DNA of 64,000 nucleotides, from the NCBI RefSeq assembly GCF_002073975.1, contig NZ_CP020384.1, forward strand, positions 2,666,001 through 2,730,000. The letters are read 5' to 3'. A program made the translations under genes and the position numbers. Within the stretch, counting starts at the first letter, position 1, and the number at the start of each line of letters is the position of its first letter. Source of the DNA: Rhodovulum sp. MB263 (GTDB lineage Bacteria > Pseudomonadota > Alphaproteobacteria > Rhodobacterales > Rhodobacteraceae). Positions 54,707 through 64,000 of this stretch are shown here, piece by piece. The notes beneath the pieces are model-generated. The model did not search any database, was not told where the DNA came from, and saw nothing but the letters and a program-made list of their open reading frames with translations.

Positions 54707-56137
54707 GTGACCAAGCGACAGCATACCGTCGAGAAGATCGGCGGCACATCCATGGCGCGCGTCCACGAGCTTGTGGACACGCTTTTCACCCGCGGCCGCG
54801 AGGCCCCGGAATACGGCCGCATCTTCGTGGTCTCGGCCTTCGGCGGCATCACCGACCTGCTGCTCGAACAGAAGAAGACCGGAGAGCCCGGGGTCTACGG
54901 GCTGTTTTCCAATGCCGACAATGATCATGCCTGGTCGGACGCGCTGAACCGCGTCGCGGGCGCGATGCGCGAGGCCCATGGCCGGGTCCTCGACCATCCC
55001 GCCGACATCGCCGCCGCCGACGATTTCGTGCGCGAGCGGATCGAGGGCGCGCGGTCCTGCCTGATCGACCTGCAGCGGCTCTGTTCCTACGGCCATTTCC
55101 GGCTGGCCCATCACATGGGGCTGATCCGCGAGCTGCTGTCGGGGCTGGGCGAGGCGCAGTCGGCTTTCGTGACCGCAGCGCTTTTGCGCCGCCGGGGGAT
55201 CGATGCGCGCTTCGTCGATCTGTCGGGCTGGCGCGACGAGACCGAATGCACCCTCGAGGAACGCATCATCGAGGGCCTGCGCGATGTCGACATCTTCCAC
55301 GAGATGCCGATCGTGACCGGCTATGCGCAATGCTCCGAGGGGCTGATGGCCGAATTCGACCGCGGCTATTCCGAGGTGACCTTCGCCCGGATCGCTGCCC
55401 TCACCGGCGCCGGCGAGGCGATCATCCACAAGGAGTTCCACCTCTCCTCGGCCGATCCGAAACTGGTCGGCGCCGAGGCGGTGGTGAAGATGGGCCATAC
55501 CAATTACGACGTGGCCGACCAGCTGTCGAACATGGGCATGGAGGCAGTTCATCCGAAGGCCGCCAAGATGCTCCGGCAGGCGGGCATTCCGTTGCGCGTG
55601 ACCAACGCCTTCGAGCCCGAGGATCCGGGCACGCTGATCGACGATGCCGAGGGCGAGGCGCCGCGGGTCGAGATGGTGACCGGGCTCGGGGTCTATGCGC
55701 TCGAACTGTTCGAACAGGACATGGTCGGCGTGAAAGGCTACGACAGCGCCATCCTCGACGTGCTGACCCGGCACAAGGTGCGGATCGTCGCCAAGACCTC
55801 CAATGCCAACACCATCACCCATTATCTCGACGCGCCGCTGAAGCTGGTGCGCCGGGTCGAGCGCGATCTCGAGGCCAGGTTCCCGGGCGCCACGCTGACC
55901 GCGCGCAATCTCGCGGTGGTGGCGGCGATCGGGCGCGACCTGAAGGGGCTGAAGGTGCTGGCCCGCGGTCTCTCGGCGCTCGATGCGGCCGGGATCGAGC
56001 CGGTTGCCGTGCAGCAGACCACGCGCGATGTCGATGCCCAGTTCGTGGTCCCGCGCGAGGACATGGAACCCGCGATCCGGGCATTGCATGCAGCCCTGGT
56101 CGAAGAAGATTGCCAGCAGGAGGCAATTGCCGCCTGA
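54707..56137 (+). CDS. ask_ect: Ectoine-type aspartokinase
   Basis: 476-residue aspartate kinase of the ectoine-specific group. VEKIGGTSMARV is the nucleotide start, GYSEVTFARIAALTGA and HPKAAKMLRQAG are kinase core motifs, and two C-terminal ACT-like segments (LVGVKGYD region and VVAAIGRDLKGLKVLARGLSALDAAGIEP) follow. The start is GTG at 54707. It is placed directly after ectC as in many ectoine clusters and supplies aspartyl phosphate probably free of lysine/threonine feedback. Confidence 0.94.
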   Translation: MTKRQHTVEKIGGTSMARVHELVDTLFTRGREAPEYGRIFVVSAFGGITDLLLEQKKTGEPGVYGLFSNADNDHAWSDALNRVAGAMREAHGRVLDHPADIAAADDFVRERIEGARSCLIDLQRLCSYGHFRLAHHMGLIRELLSGLGEAQSAFVTAALLRRRGIDARFVDLSGWRDETECTLEERIIEGLRDVDIFHEMPIVTGYAQCSEGLMAEFDRGYSEVTFARIAALTGAGEAIIHKEFHLSSADPKLVGAEAVVKMGHTNYDVADQLSNMGMEAVHPKAAKMLRQAGIPLRVTNAFEPEDPGTLIDDAEGEAPRVEMVTGLGVYALELFEQDMVGVKGYDSAILDVLTRHKVRIVAKTSNANTITHYLDAPLKLVRRVERDLEARFPGATLTARNLAVVAAIGRDLKGLKVLARGLSALDAAGIEPVAVQQTTRDVDAQFVVPREDMEPAIRALHAALVEEDCQQEAIAA

Positions 56138-56236
56138 CCCGGCGGGGGGCCCGTGACGGCCGCCTTCGTCCGCCGGTCGGGCCTTTTGGCCAGTTGGGAA
56201 AGGTTGCGGCAAGCGTCAGCGCCGCGAAAAGAGCTT

Positions 56237-56266
56237 CGGGTCGCGGTCATATCGGGCCGCGACCCG
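56237..56266. terminator. 10-bp hairpin downstream of the ect operon
   Basis: CGGGTCGCGG and CCGCGACCCG around the loop TCATATCGGG, followed by CTTTGATTTC, 100 bases past the ask_ect stop. It could end the ect transcript, although it overlaps the IS5 remnant. Confidence 0.45.
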
Positions 56267-56284
56267 CTTTGATTTCATCAGCCT

Positions 56285-56333
56285 GCAAAAGCGGAACCCG
56301 ATGCGGTTGCGGCATCTGCCGCCCCGCTTTTGC
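56285..56333. repeat. Nested inverted repeat
   Basis: GCAAAAGCGG (56285-56294) and CCGCTTTTGC (56324-56333) enclose a second hairpin, GCGGC-ATCT-GCCGC. It lies within the IS5 remnant and directly after the hairpin at 56237. Nature unknown. Confidence 0.5.
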
Positions 56334-56420
56334 GATCTCGCCTGTCCTGAAGTTATTTCATTTTCGGCTTCGGACGCCGGCGCCTGTTCCTTTGCGATTA
56401 CGCCTCCCGGGCCCGTTTGA

Positions 56421-57107
56421 GGCCCCCGCTCCGGCGGCCCCCATGTGCTTCGGCTGGCAACCGCCTTGCCCGAAAAACGCGTTATGCATCTGAGATGTAA
56501 ACCCAAAGCGCCGCGCCTTCGCCTGTGGCCCGCCCTGCGGTCCCGGGAAACGAGGGGCCGGTCGCGCCCCCTGCGCGTCGCGCAATCGGCAGGGATCAGA
56601 CATGGCACCGCTTGCGTTCGAAGCACGGGCCGGGCGCCCCCGCCGAAAAGACGGATGCCACCACGAAACGGCCCCCTGCGAAAAGGGATCTCCGGGCGCA
56701 TCGTAAAAAGGGGACATATAGAAAAGGAACCGTCGGTCGAAGCTGTGCAAAACAACGCACGAAACTCGACCAAATAACCCAGAAAGAACGACTGCACCCC
56801 GGCCGACAGTTCCTTTTCTTGAATTATTCTCGCGCAATTCGGCCTTTGGCGCAAGTTGGGGAAAACCCCCTGATTGGCCCTTCGGTAAAACGTGCACGGC
56901 CGCGCGCTGCTCCGCCCGCCTCTCTCGCTCTCTGCCCTTGTCATGCATCGCTGTCCGCTTACCCTGTCAGATGACGGTCGCCCCGATCATCCGGAGGGCC
57001 GGTCGATACGGGCGCCCCGGAAATGCGCGTCTTGGCGGCGTCCGCCCCGTCAGCCATAACCGGCCGGGACATCCGCAACGCCCCGGCCCTTCTTCAGGAG
57101 ACCCCGC
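56421..57107. other. Intergenic stretch before the YnjB-type gene
   Basis: About 690 bases. No gene recognised. The part 56700-56880 is AT-richer than average (TAAAAAGGGGACATATAG; GGGGAAAACCCC near 56865) and is probably horizontally acquired or IS-derived. The last 100 bases carry the leader of the ABC transporter operon. Confidence 0.45.
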
Positions 57108-58325
57108 ATGCGCCGCTTCGCCCCCCTTGCCGTCACGCTGGGCCTGCTGGCTTCCCCTGCCCCCTCCTCCGACCTCGCCTCCGATCCGGCCGACTGGCCC
57201 GCCCTGCTGGCTGAGGCCGAGGGGCAGACCGTCTACTGGAACGCTTGGGGCGGCGCCGCAGCGACGAACGACTTCATCCGCTGGGCCGCAAACGAGGTTG
57301 GGGACCGCTACGGCGTGACGGTCGAACATGTGAAGCTGGCCGATACCGCCGACGCGGTCAGCCGGGTGCTGGCAGAAAAGACCGCCGGCAAGGACACCGG
57401 CGGCGCCATCGACCTGATCTGGATCAACGGCCCCAATTTCGCGGCGATGAAAGAGGCCGGGCTCCTTTACGGCCCCTGGGCCTGGGATCTGCCCAACTGG
57501 CGCTATGTCGATACCGAGGGCAAGCCCGCCGTGACCGCCGATTTCACCGTCCCGACCGAGGGCTTCGAGGCGCCCTGGGCGATGGCGCAGGTGGTGTTCT
57601 ATCACGACACCGCCCGGCTGGCCGAACCGCCGAAGACCATGCCCGCGCTTCTGGACTGGGCCCGCGCCCATCCGGGCCGCTTCACCTATCCGCAGCCGCC
57701 CGATTTTCTCGGCACGACCTTCCTCAAGCAGGCGCTGTACGAACTGGCCCCCGCCCCGTCGGTTCTGCAAAAGCCCACCGACGAGGCCGATTACGCCGCC
57801 GTCACCGCGCCGCTCTGGGCCTTTCTCGACGAACTGACCCCGCATCTGTGGCGGCAGGGCCGGGCCTATCCGCAATCCGGCCCGCAACAGCTGCAACTGA
57901 TGGCCGATGGCGAGATCGACCTCGCGATCTCGTTCAGCCCGGGCGAGGCCTCGACCGCCATTTCCAATGGGCAACTGCCCGACACGGTCCGGACCTTCGT
58001 TCTGGAGGGCGGCACCATCGGCAATGCCAGCTTCGTCGCCATCCCCTACAACGCTTCGGCCAGGGCGGGCGCGATGGTGCTGGCGAATTTCCTTCTGTCG
58101 CCCGAGGCGCAGGCCCAGGCCCAGGACCCCGACATTCTGGGCTATGGCACGGTGCTGGCGATGGACAAGCTTGCCCCCGGGGACCGCGCCCGGTTCGAGG
58201 CGCTCGATCTTGGCATCGCCACACTCTCGCCCGCCGAGCTTGGCCCCGCTTTGCCCGAGCCGCATCCCTCCTGGGCGACCCGGCTCGAGGCCGACTGGAT
58301 CGCGCGCTACGGCGTGGCACCCTGA
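57108..58325 (+). CDS. YnjB-type ABC transporter substrate-binding protein
   Basis: 405-residue periplasmic binding protein with a signal peptide of about 20 residues. GQTVYWNAWGGAAATNDFIRWAANEVGDRYGVTVEHVKLADTADAVSRVL and DLIWINGPNFAAMKEAGLLYGPWA are characteristic of YnjB. First of three genes (receptor, fused permease, ATPase). The ligand of this transporter type is not established; thiamine-like or anion transport has been suggested only by distant similarity. RBS AGGAGA precedes the ATG. Confidence 0.88.
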   Translation: MRRFAPLAVTLGLLASPAPSSDLASDPADWPALLAEAEGQTVYWNAWGGAAATNDFIRWAANEVGDRYGVTVEHVKLADTADAVSRVLAEKTAGKDTGGAIDLIWINGPNFAAMKEAGLLYGPWAWDLPNWRYVDTEGKPAVTADFTVPTEGFEAPWAMAQVVFYHDTARLAEPPKTMPALLDWARAHPGRFTYPQPPDFLGTTFLKQALYELAPAPSVLQKPTDEADYAAVTAPLWAFLDELTPHLWRQGRAYPQSGPQQLQLMADGEIDLAISFSPGEASTAISNGQLPDTVRTFVLEGGTIGNASFVAIPYNASARAGAMVLANFLLSPEAQAQAQDPDILGYGTVLAMDKLAPGDRARFEALDLGIATLSPAELGPALPEPHPSWATRLEADWIARYGVAP

Positions 58326-58330
58326 GCCCC

Positions 58331-60019
58331 ATGCGCCCGCTGCGCGCCGCGCCCGCGCTGACGCTTGTCCTGATGCTGGGGCCGGTCCTGGCCGGGCTCG
58401 CCGGGACGCTGGGCCCGGCGCTGGGGGTCTTGCCGGCGCTGGGAGGCCACGCGCTCAGCCTCGAACCTGCCCGCGCCCTGGCCGCCTGGCCGGGCCTGCC
58501 GCGCGCAATCGGGCTGTCGGTCGGCACCGGCCTGGCCGCGACGCTGATCGCGCTTGGCACGGTCACGCTGTTTGCCGCCGGATGGTCCGGCACGCGGGCG
58601 ATGGCCCTGCTCGAGCGGCTGCTTGCGCCGCTTCTGGCGGTGCCGCATGTGGCCGCCGCGCTGGGGCTGGCCTTCCTGATCGCGCCCTCGGGCTGGATCC
58701 TGCGCGCACTGTCGCCCTGGGCCACCGGCTGGCAGCGCCCGCCCGATCTCCTGATCCTGCAGGACCCGATGGGGCTCGCGATGATCGCCGGGCTCGCCGC
58801 CAAGGAGATCCCGTTCCTGGTCCTGATGACGCTGGCCGCCCTGCCGCAGGCCGCGCCCGCCCGCCGGCTGACCATCGCCCGGGCGCTGGGATACGGGCGG
58901 ACGACCGGCTGGCTCAAGGCGGTCTTCCCGGCGGTCTATGCCCAGATCCGGCTGCCGGTCTATGCGGTGCTGGCCTATTCGATGTCGGCGGTCGATGTGG
59001 CGATCGTGCTTGGCCCCTCGACGCCGCCGCCGCTGTCGGTGCAGGTGGTGCGCTGGATGTCCGATCCCGACCTGAGCCTCAGGTTCCAGGCCGCCGCCGG
59101 CGCGGTGCTGCAACTGGGGCTGGTCCTCGCGGCGCTGGGGCTCTGGCGGCTGGGCGAGCTGGCGGCGGCCCGGCTCGGGCGCCGCTGGGCCGAGGGCGGC
59201 GCGCGCCGGCTGGCCGAGCCGGTGCTGCGCGCCGCCGGTCTGGGACTTGCGGCGCTGGCCGCGGCAGCAGTGATCCTCGGGCTCGCCGGGCTCGCGCTCT
59301 GGTCGGTCGCGGGCTTCTGGGGCTTTCCCGACGCCCTGCCCGACGGCATCGGGCTGCGAAGCTGGGCGCGCCACGGCCCGGCCCTGATCGTACCCGCGCG
59401 CGAGACGCTGCTGCTGGCCGGTCTGGCCACCGCCCTGGCGCTGGCCCTGACGCTGGCCTGCCTCGAGGCAGAGCATCGCTTCGGGCTTGCCCCCGGCAGT
59501 CGCAGCCTCTGGCTTCTGTACCTGCCGCTGCTGGTGCCGCAGGTGGCTTTCCTGCCGGGGCTTCAGACCCTTGCGCTGAGCCTCGGCGCGGGAACCGGGC
59601 GCGGCACGGTGGTGCTGGCCCATCTGGTCTTCGTGCTGCCCTATGTCTTTCTCGCGCTCTCTGCGCCCTGGCGGGCCTGGGACCCGCGCCATGCCACCGT
59701 AGCCGCTGCCCTTGGCGCCGGTCCCGGCCGCATCTTCCGGAACGTGCGGCTGCCGATGCTGCTGGCGCCGGTCCTGACCGCCACAGCGGTGGGTTTCGCG
59801 GTCTCGGTCGGGCAATATCTGCCGACGCTGCTGCCCGGCGGCGGGCGGATCAGGACCCTCACGACCGAGGCGGTGGCACTGGCCGCAGGCGGCGACCGGC
59901 GGATCATCGGCGTGACCGTGCTGGTCCAGACCGTCCTTGTCGCAGCCCCCTTCGCGCTTGCGCTGGCAGCCCCCCGGCTGATCTACCGCCACCGCCGCGG
60001 GATGCGAGGGGCCGGATGA
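58331..60019 (+). CDS. YnjC-type fused ABC permease
   Basis: 562-residue inner membrane protein made of two fused permease halves (about 1-285 and 300-562), each with an EAA loop (ARALGYGRTTGWLKAVFPAVYAQI and AAALGAGPGRIFRNVRLPMLLAP). Such double permeases resemble iron(III) and thiosulfate transporters and YnjC of E. coli. It starts 5 bases after the receptor gene and overlaps the ATPase gene by 4 bases. Confidence 0.9.
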   Translation: MRPLRAAPALTLVLMLGPVLAGLAGTLGPALGVLPALGGHALSLEPARALAAWPGLPRAIGLSVGTGLAATLIALGTVTLFAAGWSGTRAMALLERLLAPLLAVPHVAAALGLAFLIAPSGWILRALSPWATGWQRPPDLLILQDPMGLAMIAGLAAKEIPFLVLMTLAALPQAAPARRLTIARALGYGRTTGWLKAVFPAVYAQIRLPVYAVLAYSMSAVDVAIVLGPSTPPPLSVQVVRWMSDPDLSLRFQAAAGAVLQLGLVLAALGLWRLGELAAARLGRRWAEGGARRLAEPVLRAAGLGLAALAAAAVILGLAGLALWSVAGFWGFPDALPDGIGLRSWARHGPALIVPARETLLLAGLATALALALTLACLEAEHRFGLAPGSRSLWLLYLPLLVPQVAFLPGLQTLALSLGAGTGRGTVVLAHLVFVLPYVFLALSAPWRAWDPRHATVAAALGAGPGRIFRNVRLPMLLAPVLTATAVGFAVSVGQYLPTLLPGGGRIRTLTTEAVALAAGGDRRIIGVTVLVQTVLVAAPFALALAAPRLIYRHRRGMRGAG

Positions 60020-60702
60020 CGGGGCTGCGGCTTGAGAATATCACCATCGCCCGGGGGCCCGTGCCGCTGATCGCGGTCGAGGCCGATGTCGCCCCCGGCG
60101 AGGTTCTCAGCGTGATGGGCCCCTCGGGCTCGGGCAAGTCGACGCTGCTGGCGGCGGTGATCGGCACGTTGCCCCCGGCCTTCACCATGACCGGCCGCGT
60201 GGTGCTGAACGGGCGCGAGGTGACGGGGCTGCCGCCCGAAGACCGGCGGATCGGCATCCTCTATCAGGACGAGTTGCTGTTTCCCCATCTCAGCGTCGGC
60301 GGCAATCTCGCCTTCGCCCTGCCCCGGGCGCTTCGCGGCCGCAAGGCCCGCGGCGCGCGGATCGAGGCCGCCCTGGACGAGATCGGCATGGCCGGATTTG
60401 CCAGCCGCGATCCGGCCACGCTCTCGGGCGGGCAGAAGGCACGGGTCGCGTTGATGCGGATGCTACTCGCCGAGCCGCGGGCCCTGTTGCTGGACGAGCC
60501 CTTCTCACGGCTCGACGCGGCACTCAGGGACCAGATCCGCGCGCTGGTCTTTGCCCGCGCGCGGGAGCGTGGCCTGCCGGTCCTGCTGGTCACCCATGAC
60601 CGGGCCGATGCCGAGGCGGCAGGCGGCCCGGTCATCGCGCTGTCGGATCAGATGACGACGACGTCCAGAGGCGGGAAGCCGTTGAAGCCGACAGAGGAAT
60701 AG
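60016..60702 (+). CDS. YnjD-type ABC transporter ATP-binding protein
   Basis: 228-residue ABC ATPase. Walker [11 protein letters not shown]-loop ILYQDELLFPHLSV, signature LSGGQKARVALMRMLL, Walker B ALLLDEPFSRLD and switch His in VTHDRADAE. The stop lies 55 bases inside the 3' end of the convergent decarboxylase gene, so the last 18 residues (from about MTTTSRGG) are encoded opposite that gene; unusual for this GC-rich context but the frame is clean. Confidence 0.92.
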   Translation: MTGLRLENITIARGPVPLIAVEADVAPGEVLSVMGPSGSGKSTLLAAVIGTLPPAFTMTGRVVLNGREVTGLPPEDRRIGILYQDELLFPHLSVGGNLAFALPRALRGRKARGARIEAALDEIGMAGFASRDPATLSGGQKARVALMRMLLAEPRALLLDEPFSRLDAALRDQIRALVFARARERGLPVLLVTHDRADAEAAGGPVIALSDQMTTTSRGGKPLKPTEE

Positions 60703-61820
60703 GTCGAGGTATAGGCCCCGCAATTGCGGATGATGACCTTGTCGCCGGAGCGAAGCCCCACCGGCAGCTGCACCGGGCGCTTTTCGTAAAGCACATCGGC
60801 GCTGTCGCAGGACGGACCGGCAAGGATGCAGGGCGCGGTGGGCTCGTGATCGCGATCGGTCGCGAACTGGTAGCGGATCGCCTCGTCCATGGTTTCGGCG
60901 AGCCCCGAGAACTTGCCGATATCCAGATAGACCCAGCGATAGGTATCGTCGTCGGATTTCTGCGAGACCAGCATCACCTCGGCCGCGATGGCGCCCGCCT
61001 CGGCCACCATGCCACGGCCCGGCTCGGCCATCACCCGCGGCACCGCGCCGAAACGCTCGCTCACCAGCCGCATCACCTCGGCCGCGTAAAGCGCGGGCGG
61101 CTGCACCTCTTCGCCGTAGTAGGCCGGGAAGCCACCGCCGATGTTCAGAAGGTCCAGATCGTAGCCCTCGGCACGCGCGGCATGCCAGATCTCGGCCACC
61201 TCGTTCAGCACCGGCACCCACATCTCGGCGCGACGGGTCTGGCTGCCGACATGGAAGGACAGCCCGGCCGGACGAAGGCCCAGCGCGACCGCCCGCGCCA
61301 TCAGCGGCGCGACCTTCGAGGGGGCGCAGCCGAACTTGCGGCTGAGCGGCCAGTCGGCCTCGGTGGCAGTGACAAGGACGCGGATATAGACCTCGGCGCC
61401 CGGGGCGTGCTCGGCGATCTTGTCCAGCTCTTCCTCGGCATCGGCGGCGAAAAGCGTGATGCCCGCGCGATGCGCGAAGGCGATATCGGCGACGCGCTTG
61501 ACGGTGTTGCCGAAGGAGATCTGATGCGGCGCGGCGCCGAGCCCGAGGCACAGCTCGATCTCGCCACGCGAGGCGGCGTCGAAATGGCAGCCGAGGCCGA
61601 CCAGACGTTCGACGATCTCGCGGGCGGGGTTGGCCTTGACCGCGTAATGGATGGCGGCCTGACCGAGGCCCGCGCGCAGGGCGTGGAAGCGGTCGGCGAC
61701 ACGGTCGGTGTCAAGCACCAGCGTCGGACGCTCGAAGCTGTTGGCGCGGATGAAGGTTTCGACGCGGGAAGGCGACAGCATATCGGTGCCGCCGACGAAA
61801 TCGGCTTGCGTAGCGTACAT
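60648..61820 (-). CDS. Ornithine/lysine decarboxylase (PLP, alanine racemase fold)
   Basis: 390-residue fold-III decarboxylase. The PLP lysine is Lys62 in IHYAVKANP; SFHVGSQ, NIGGGFPAYY and EPGRGMVAEAG bind cofactor; CDSADVLYEK carries the active-site Cys-Asp typical of ornithine decarboxylases. Putrescine synthesis is the likely role; lysine is possible as alternative substrate. ATG at 61820 is 6 bases after GGAG; ATG at 61826 and 61865 are in frame but less well placed. A 330-base spacer upstream probably holds a structured leader. Confidence 0.9.
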   Translation of the reverse strand: MYATQADFVGGTDMLSPSRVETFIRANSFERPTLVLDTDRVADRFHALRAGLGQAAIHYAVKANPAREIVERLVGLGCHFDAASRGEIELCLGLGAAPHQISFGNTVKRVADIAFAHRAGITLFAADAEEELDKIAEHAPGAEVYIRVLVTATEADWPLSRKFGCAPSKVAPLMARAVALGLRPAGLSFHVGSQTRRAEMWVPVLNEVAEIWHAARAEGYDLDLLNIGGGFPAYYGEEVQPPALYAAEVMRLVSERFGAVPRVMAEPGRGMVAEAGAIAAEVMLVSQKSDDDTYRWVYLDIGKFSGLAETMDEAIRYQFATDRDHEPTAPCILAGPSCDSADVLYEKRPVQLPVGLRSGDKVIIRNCGAYTSTYSSVGFNGFPPLDVVVI

Positions 61821-63083
<1,263 letters not shown>

Positions 63084-63089
63084 ATTGGC

Positions 63090-64000
63090 TCAGGCGCCGA
63101 GCCGCGCCTGCACCCGGGCCATGAAATCCTCGCCGCGGCGCTCGAAGCTGTCATACTGATCGAAGCTGGCCGCGGCGGGCGCCAGGAGCACCACCTCGCC
63201 CGGCTGCGCCTCGTCGGCGGCGCGGGCGACCGCGGCCTCCATCGTGGTGCAGACCTCATGCGGGATATCCTTGAGATGCAGCGCGAAACCCGCCGCCTCG
63301 CGCCCGATCACATAGGCCTTCGCGACATGGCCGAGATGGGGCAGAAGCGGCGCCAGACCGCCCTCCTTCTCGAGCCCGCCGCAGATCCAGCGGATCTTCG
63401 GGAAGGCCGCCAGCGCCATCGCCGCACTGGCCGCATTGGTGGCCTTGCTGTCATTGACGAAGCGCACGCCGCCCGCCTCGGCCACCAGCTGGCTGCGATG
63501 GGGCAGCCCCGCGAAGGAGCCCAGGGCCTCCTCGATCTGTTTCGGTCCGATCCCCAGACAACGCGCCGCGGCATAGGCGGCACAGGCATTCTGGTGGTTA
63601 TGCGCCCCCGGCAGTCCGGCGATGGCACGCAGATCGATGCTGGCCACCTGCCGTCCCTTGCGCCATTCGGTCAGGAACCCCTTGCGGGCGAAGACCATCC
63701 AGCCCGTTCCGGCCAGCTTCTGGCCCGACGAGATCCGGATCACCCGGTCGTCGGCCGCGCCCTCGGCCAGCTGGTTGGCGAGGAACATCCCCTCGGACTC
63801 GTCGACGCCGATGATCGCGCGATCCGGCCCGCCCTCGGCGAAAAGCCGGCGCTTGGCCGCGAAATAGCCGCCAAGGCCGCCATGCCGGTCAAGATGGTCG
63901 GGCGAGAGATTGGTGAAGACCGCGATATCGGGGGTCAGCGCCCGCGCCAGATCGGTCTGGTAGGAGGACAGCTCCAGCACCACCACCGCCCCCTCGCCCG
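63090..64000 (-). CDS. murD: UDP-N-acetylmuramoylalanine-D-glutamate ligase (3' part)
   Basis: 303 C-terminal residues of MurD, cut by the window edge; the 5' part lies beyond 64000. The frame stays open to the edge. [48 protein letters not shown] is the Mur ligase middle domain; [17 protein letters not shown] and [20 protein letters not shown] are the ATPase/C-terminal domain motifs. It adds D-glutamate to the peptidoglycan precursor. Probably part of the dcw (division and cell wall) cluster. Confidence 0.95.
   Translation of the reverse strand, partial: GEGAVVVLELSSYQTDLARALTPDIAVFTNLSPDHLDRHGGLGGYFAAKRRLFAEGGPDRAIIGVDESEGMFLANQLAEGAADDRVIRISSGQKLAGTGWMVFARKGFLTEWRKGRQVASIDLRAIAGLPGAHNHQNACAAYAAARCLGIGPKQIEEALGSFAGLPHRSQLVAEAGGVRFVNDSKATNAASAAMALAAFPKIRWICGGLEKEGGLAPLLPHLGHVAKAYVIGREAAGFALHLKDIPHEVCTTMEAAVARAADEAQPGEVVLLAPAAASFDQYDSFERRGEDFMARVQARLGA

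Larger units (their letters stand above)
56216..56420 (-). pseudogene. C-terminal remnant of an IS5-family transposase
   Basis: On the minus strand, CRNRIGFRFCRLMKSKRVAA and then RYDRDPKLF match the family pattern RNRIE-FxRLKxxRRVATRYDRxPK-F. The preceding residues NEITSGQARSQKRGG fit the weaker P-IPGRKQRK segment. Frame ends in a stop at 56216 before the usual last 15-20 residues. Only the C-terminal part is visible; the rest is decayed or deleted. Confidence 0.65.

Overview
The window is GC-rich, densely packed bacterial chromosome. Codon use, gene content and gene order point to an alphaproteobacterium of the Rhodobacterales (Rhodobacter/Rhodovulum/roseobacter type), and an ectoine cluster with its MarR regulator and dedicated aspartokinase suggests a salt-exposed (marine or brackish) member. 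The genus is inference. No rRNA, tRNA, CRISPR array or intact mobile element was seen.

Layout. 1-7.7 kb (+): a class III CoA-transferase and an acyl-CoA dehydrogenase, then urocanase (hutU), hutD and a four-gene polar amino acid ABC importer, which looks like histidine/urocanate use. 7.7-15 kb: a secreted alpha/beta hydrolase, a P2-type cation ATPase and a CPA2 antiporter with TrkA-N domain (all -), and a tandem universal stress protein (+). 15-17 kb: a cobalamin riboswitch ahead of a small cysteine-rich protein, then an aspartoacylase-like enzyme. 17-17.9 kb: decayed IS481 and IS5 remnants. 17.9-20.2 kb (-): two PaaI-type thioesterases and a MATE exporter in one operon. 20.5-27.8 kb (+): two sibling MerR regulators, then a beta-oxidation set (acyl-CoA dehydrogenase, GST, thiolase, hydratase/3-hydroxyacyl-CoA dehydrogenase). 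27.8-32.8 kb: a Hint-domain protein, an acyl-CoA synthetase, a protease-like membrane protein and a SPOR protein.

32.9-37.4 kb (-): a compact nucleoside salvage operon cdd-deoA-deoB-add-upp. 37.6-42.8 kb (+): propionyl-CoA synthetase, then a cytoplasmic hybrid histidine kinase with its own Hpt domain overlapping a LuxO-like sigma-54 activator. 42.8-43.6 kb: a second IS481 remnant. 43.6-49.2 kb: nadK, glyA, an esterase, cytochrome b561, a DsrE-like periplasmic protein, small hypotheticals (one near a perfect FNR-type box) and a RidA-like protein. 49.2-51.3 kb (-): clpX and clpP. 51.5-56.1 kb: divergent ectR and ectA-ectB-ectC-ask. 56.2-57.1 kb: an IS5 remnant. 57.1-60.7 kb (+): a YnjBCD-type ABC importer. 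Its ATPase gene overlaps a convergent ornithine decarboxylase gene with a long structured leader. 62.1-64 kb: L-lactate dehydrogenase (+) and the 3' part of murD (-), which runs off the edge.

The most unusual items are: the LuxU/LuxO-like relay in an alphaproteobacterium; repeated operator-like sequences of the ect cluster; the sibling MerR genes with several perfect dyads; a 221-bp MITE-like inverted-repeat element; a urocanase lacking its signature cysteine; a Hint protein lacking the nucleophile cysteine; an M48-like protein without HExxH; the B12 riboswitch ahead of a single cysteine-rich protein; and the decarboxylase leader with two near-identical hairpins.
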